This document shows positions 59,587-64,000 of a DNA stretch of 64,000 nt, piece after piece. This DNA comes from Collybiopsis luxurians FD-317 M1 (lineage: Eukaryota; Basidiomycota; Agaricomycetes; Agaricales; Omphalotaceae), in contig KN834759.1 in assembly GCA_000827265.1 (NCBI GenBank), positions 601,666 through 665,665 of the forward strand, given 5' to 3'. Made by a program: the position numbers and the translations under genes. Position 1 is the stretch's first letter. Each line of letters begins with the position of its first letter. Under the pieces are notes generated by a model, which saw only the letters and a list, made by a program, of their open reading frames with translations, made no database searches and was not told the origin of the DNA.

Positions 59587-62437
59587 ATGTCCTTCGAGGA
59601 TGATGCAAGCAATGCCTGGCTCTGCTCCTCCGCACCCTGTGAACCCGTTAGAGCTGTAGATGCAAATGTCAAATCTTCTATCTGGTTCAAAAGCAAGCCC
59701 GTCTCACGCGAATTTTGTTATCGAGTAACGCAACTGCAGCTCTGCACAGACTCAAGAGATCAGGGCTGGGTAGATGATCGCAGTTTAGGGAACTGGACCT
59801 GGTTTGATCTTGTCATCTTGCCTGATGAAGAAGCAACAGAGCCGAAGAAAACCAAACATGGAAAAGATATGGCTTGGAGGAGCCATAATAATCAGCTGGG
59901 CAATCAAACGACAAGACATTATGGAGCGGTATTTGATAGAAGGAGTGAGCTGTTGGCAAACTTTGAGGTAGCTTTGCACGCACTACGGTGTACCGACAGT
60001 TGAGAGACCTTTTATGCAGGTCGGCGATGTTCTCGCCGTTCGCGTCTGTGCTCGCTTTCCAGGATGGGCCAACCATGCGACCAAAGGATATATCATGGCT
60101 AGAGTCCTTAAAGAAGGTGCCTCGTGAATAATTTCTCTTTCTCGTGATCTGCACTCACGCAACTTTGTTAGACTTATTCACCCCTTATTCATGGACTTTA
60201 TCATCGAACGTTGTACCTCGATTCTCGGAGGAATTACGAGACGGTTCTTATAGTTTCATCTCAACTATGCCATGCATCGTTCACTCTAACAATGCCGAAC
60301 TCAAGTCAAAAATCTGGTTTACTACACCGGTACGTGTTTTTCTTGAAAACGTTGATAAACTAGCTCAATTTATCCAGGCACTTGACGAAAGAGCCATTGA
60401 GCAACTCGAGTCAATCCAACTATTTACCAGGTCTAGACTTCAGCTTAGCCAAGAAGCTGAAGTCGAGGATGGAAATAGCTTCAGTTGGTTCGACCTCGTG
60501 ATCCTAGATGATTGCAATACGACCGAGCCCAAGGTTCTCAATGGGGTGAGCCTTGTCTGGCTCAGTCATAGTAACAAAAGCAAGGATATCGACCCACATG
60601 CGTTGTTCCAAGGGGAATCGTTCGATATAAATGATGTCGATCATCCTAAATCCCAGCAGATACTTCAAATCAAGGCATCGCTTAAGGTATGTTGCTTACT
60701 CGCTGTCTTATGTGGGTACCTGACTGTCTTGCTTTCAGCCAGGAAATGCTATTGGCGTCCGAGTATGCGCTCAGTTTGCGGGCTGGGAAAACTATTCAGT
60801 TTTCGGTCAACTCGTAGTTCGCATTTCGAACGTCGGTTCGTTGTTGAGCTTTTGCATATCCGTAGAATATGAACAACTTCGTGTCCAGGTTATACGCCCA
60901 GGAACGTTGAGATACCTGACGTTACCGCTGCCAATAAAGATCTTCTTAAGATTCAGAAAGAGATCTATCGTTTCTATCAAGACATAAAACCGTCACATCA
61001 GCCCGCTTTCAGCTCTGCTCTCACCGATATACTTTCTAACGAAGCTCGAGCTGACCTTGTTTTGGAGCAAGCACCACCTCCGTACTCCAATGCGGAACCT
61101 GCAAAAGCTCGCCCATTACGCTTGCTGTCTCTTGGTCAGTAAAATCTTATCGTGTCGATGGAGGGCTCGGAGTTGCTAATCATATTCTTACTAGATGGCG
61201 GAGGTGTCCGCGGTGTTTCTTCCTTACGTATCTTGAAGAACTTGATGCAAAAAGTCGCCGAGGAAGAAAACCAACCCGATATAAGACCGTACGAATATTT
61301 CGATCTCATAGTTGGAACAAGTACCGGCGGGTGAGTCCAATTCGATTATACGTACGATTCTTATTTGACTGTTATTTACAGTCTCATCGCTCTCATGCTA
61401 GGACGACTTCATATGTCAATTGAAGAATGCGAAAAGGAGTATGATATAATATCGGAGAAAGTGTTCGGGAAGAAGGGCTTTTTCGTTGATGACGAAGACA
61501 AGGCGTTTCTCTTGGGAAGTTATATCTATGAGGGAAAGCCCCTCGAAGATGCGACAAGGGATCTCGTGCAACAGAAGCTGGGAGATCCCAATGCACCTCT
61601 ATTTGAGAGTGATGACCCCGCATGTAAAGTGTGAGTATGTTTTTCCTCGAAGCACCCACTGAAGTTTACAGTTATTTTTCTCAGCTTCGTCATGTCTGCA
61701 TTGGCAAGCACAGTCGAAGATGGAAATACAGCTGTCCACCTACGTAGCTACAAGTCCGGACCCACGGTGCTTGTCCCTCCTGAATACTCTGGATGGTCGA
61801 TTTGGGAAGCCGCCAGAGCTACATCTGCTGCGCCCGTCTATTTCAAGAGCTTCGAAAAAAATGGCAAAACGTTTGTAGATGGCGGTTTAGGGTGGAATAA
61901 CCCAGTGCTTGAGTAAGTGAAACCAGCGCTTCATGCACATTTCATTCCTTACAGATAAATAAATTTAGGCTTATGTCCGAACTCCCCACTTTATATGGTC
62001 AAAATTTCTCCATCGGTTGTCTCGTTAGTATCGGGACGGGTATTCCAGCTTCAATGCAGGTTCGTACTGGAATTGCGTCCGTAAACGACTTTGTCGCAAT
62101 CGCGACCAATAGCGAGATGGCCCACCAGCAAGCCATCCGGCTGTCCCAAATGCTGCCGCTTCGAGACGATCACAAGTACTGGAGATTTAACATGAGCAAG
62201 AAAATGTCGGAGCAGGATTGGGTTGTCCAGATCGTGACAGCGTGGTTTGGTCTCAAGAAGGAGGAGAAACACCTTACTTACGCGGATATCATGACCAAAA
62301 TGGATGATTGGACGGCGATTGGGATGATACGCGAATTGACTGACAAGTGGTTAGTACGTTTCGATGAGGAAGGGAAGACGGAGGTATTTTATAACCTCGG
62401 ACTGCAGTCCTGTGCGAAGAAACTGTGTATGAGGTAA
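59587..62437 (+). CDS. Patatin-like phospholipase 2, tandem paralogue
   Basis: 789-aa paralogue of the preceding gene with the same ten-exon structure: 59587-59967, 60020-60116, 60172-60329, 60378-60686, 60739-60835, 60889-61134, 61195-61330, 61382-61630, 61685-61912 and 61969-62437. Every exon has the same length as in gene 1 except exon 4, which is one codon longer. The catalytic DGGGVRG, GTSTGG (Ser472) and DGGLGWNNP (Asp623) are kept, as are both N-terminal modules. Differences cluster in the N-terminal modules and in the region after the elbow (for example KGFFVDDEDKAFLLG against KRFPIDPQDAAFLFG). Both copies look functional. The pair arose by tandem duplication of a unit of about 4.1 kb. 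Confidence 0.9.
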
Positions 62438-62914
62438 TACAAATACATGAATGACTTGGGAATAAACTTGTACATCATAATACAATGCATAGACACGGTA
62501 GTTGTCGAATTTAGAGACAGTGTACTATTTATGGAAAGTCAAAGCTGGTTATATCCAATTGGGTGGCACGAGCGCCCTAGTGACAGTGATCTCTGTGACA
62601 ACATCTCAAAGGCTGCGAAAGTCGATCAATCTACCAGATGGTTCCTTCAGACCGAGTTTGGGTTTGGTTTCCCAATCCCGAGTCGGTGCGTTTCCCGTCT
62701 CCAACAACAAATACTAACGGCCCAAAAATAGTTCAGAGTAATCAAGTAGAAGTATTCGAATGATATAGTAGATTTTACAGTGGTGGTGTTTGCATCGATC
62801 CAGATAGTACGAAGATATACATGAAATATTCGCATGACAGAAAAAACTTCCTAATTCGCACTGGCAAGTGATTTAGAATCACACATAACAAAAAGAACAT
62901 AGTTCACGCACATT
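62438..62914. other. Convergent 3' spacer
   Basis: No gene is supported between the second patatin and the terminal leucine-rich gene. Confidence 0.4.
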
Positions 62915-64000
62915 TCACTTCGGATTTGCCGCGCGGCGGATTGTCAACGTTAGGCCTTCGGATCCCGTAAGCTTCAAAAGTTCGGCCTGAGTGCTTTCAT
63001 CCGGCAAGCGATGATCCGTGTACTGTAAACAAACTCGTTGTAGGGGTGCTATTCTTGTGACATTCGAGTCGTCATTGGAGTGGCTGGTACTCAGAATCCG
63101 GGATTTCATCATTGCAACGAAGTGCTCGGTGATGAGAGAGTTTCGAAAGACGAGAGTGAGATCGGTAAGCTGGGGAAGTAAAGGACATAACGAACGATCA
63201 AAAGGCTTTCCATCATCAAAGTTGTCGAGTTTGACATCCTCCTCAGGGGGGTTCGCCAATACGAACGTTTCATCGTCTGTTTCATGGTCTGAAATCGCTA
63301 GCGAGTCGAAGAACCCGTTAGAAAGTGGAGGAGGGGGACGGAAGCCTTTGGAAACGGGAAATTTAGCATGCGCGGCGTGTTCTTCGAACGCAAGATGGGT
63401 CAATGACGGAAGTACAGCAAGAAGGTTGAGAAAGCGAGTATCGGAGATGTGTACAAATCGGAGGGATAAATTAGTGATTGCAGTGGAAGAAGAGCGAGTG
63501 AGGACTGATTTGAACGCTTCAAGAGGGAATGGAATTACTTCGCCACTTTCAAGGGTGAATTCAAGCGCTTTGACACTCGGTTCTAAAGTTAAGTTCTTGA
63601 AGAAGATAGACAACGGATTTCCTTCTTCTTCCGGGTCCAAACGAGGGGTGATCATCTTGAGCGTTTGAGAGGAGCACCTATGCGCATCTCCCACTTCTCC
63701 ATTGAAGGAAATGTAACACAATTCCAGGGTTGTGTCTGCAGAAGCAGCATTCATGACCGACCCTGCCTCCTCAAACTTTACACCCGAAACTAAAATGTAG
63801 CGCACGGGACTAGCTGAGGTGAACTGGGAAAGGTGTTGGGCGTCCGTCAAGTGAATGCAGGACAGAGATAAACGTTGCAACTTTGGGGTTGACTTCGGAA
63901 ATTTATCCGCCGTCAGTACGAAAGCCTCACCTTCCTCATGAAGGTATTCCACCTCTAGACAAAGCTCTGTCAACATTGGCATGAACTCATGCAAGTAGAG
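62915..64000 (-). CDS. Leucine-rich F-box-type protein, 5' part outside the window
   Basis: Open frame of more than 360 codons running off the right edge; its start is not in the window. The visible part has irregular leucine-rich repeats (LQRLSLSCIHL, LEFTLESGEVIPF, ITNLSLRFVHISD, LTHLAFEEHA, LTDLTLVFRNSLI). It ends in LKLTGSEGLTLTIRRAANPK. The pattern resembles the C-terminal half of basidiomycete F-box/LRR proteins such as the one at 38974, though the two are not close paralogues. An F-box would be expected upstream. Single exon as far as seen. Confidence 0.7.
   Translation of the reverse strand, partial: LYLHEFMPMLTELCLEVEYLHEEGEAFVLTADKFPKSTPKLQRLSLSCIHLTDAQHLSQFTSASPVRYILVSGVKFEEAGSVMNAASADTTLELCYISFNGEVGDAHRCSSQTLKMITPRLDPEEEGNPLSIFFKNLTLEPSVKALEFTLESGEVIPFPLEAFKSVLTRSSSTAITNLSLRFVHISDTRFLNLLAVLPSLTHLAFEEHAAHAKFPVSKGFRPPPPLSNGFFDSLAISDHETDDETFVLANPPEEDVKLDNFDDGKPFDRSLCPLLPQLTDLTLVFRNSLITEHFVAMMKSRILSTSHSNDDSNVTRIAPLQRVCLQYTDHRLPDESTQAELLKLTGSEGLTLTIRRAANPK

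Noticed and set aside
59247..59603. ORF just before the second patatin gene
   Set aside because: It has no features of a family, ends inside the patatin start in another frame, and has no counterpart before the first patatin.

Overview
The window is nuclear DNA of a mushroom-forming basidiomycete (Agaricomycetes). Genes are split by many 44-95-nt introns with GT/AG ends, plus a few GC/AG ones. The families point the same way: FunK1 fungal kinases, DUF6534 membrane proteins, a CYP63-type P450, F-box/leucine-rich proteins and patatin-like lipases. The genus cannot be told from the sequence. Exon models were built by hand from splice signals, reading frame and family conservation. Almost all give an uninterrupted frame of a length typical for the family, but single boundaries could be off by a base or two.

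Layout. 1-10.9 kb: a one-directional (minus) array of FunK1 kinase copies. Only the copy at 6920-9682 keeps all five exons (846 aa). The others lack the N-terminal exons or are broken. 11.4-14.1 kb: an aminoglycoside-phosphotransferase-like kinase and a kinase-fold protein with a signal peptide. 15.2-21.3 kb: a housekeeping block with CDK1 (11 exons, one of 6 nt), GPN1 and, divergently, a small stand-alone SRA/YDG protein. 21.3-24 kb: gene-poor. 24.1-28.9 kb: two tandem DUF6534 membrane-protein genes, the second truncated and carrying a probable solo LTR. 30-34.3 kb: a p47/Shp1 Cdc48 adaptor and a CYP63-like P450. 35.3-38.1 kb: a small conserved gene, BUD32 (KEOPS kinase) and SF3B5 (U2 snRNP). 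39-42.9 kb: an F-box protein divergent from NSE3 (SMC5/6 complex). 44.4-52.5 kb: a duplicated unit of a single-pass membrane protein gene plus a quinone oxidoreductase; the left oxidoreductase copy is a relic and a 405-bp MITE-like element lies beside it. 52.8-53.7 kb: a basic Cys-rich protein. 55.5-62.4 kb: two tandem patatin-like lipase genes with two related N-terminal domains of unknown family. 62.9 kb to the end: a leucine-rich F-box-type protein cut by the window edge.

The conserved genes (CDK1, GPN1, p47, BUD32, SF3B5, NSE3) are single copies and look intact. They alternate with accessory blocks (FunK1, DUF6534, membrane-protein/oxidoreductase, patatin), each showing local tandem duplication followed by decay. 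No single new pathway links these genes. The most notable points are the FunK1 array with one full-length member, the duplicated N-terminal module on the patatins, a predicted secreted kinase, and very small exons in CDK1, the P450 and SF3B5.
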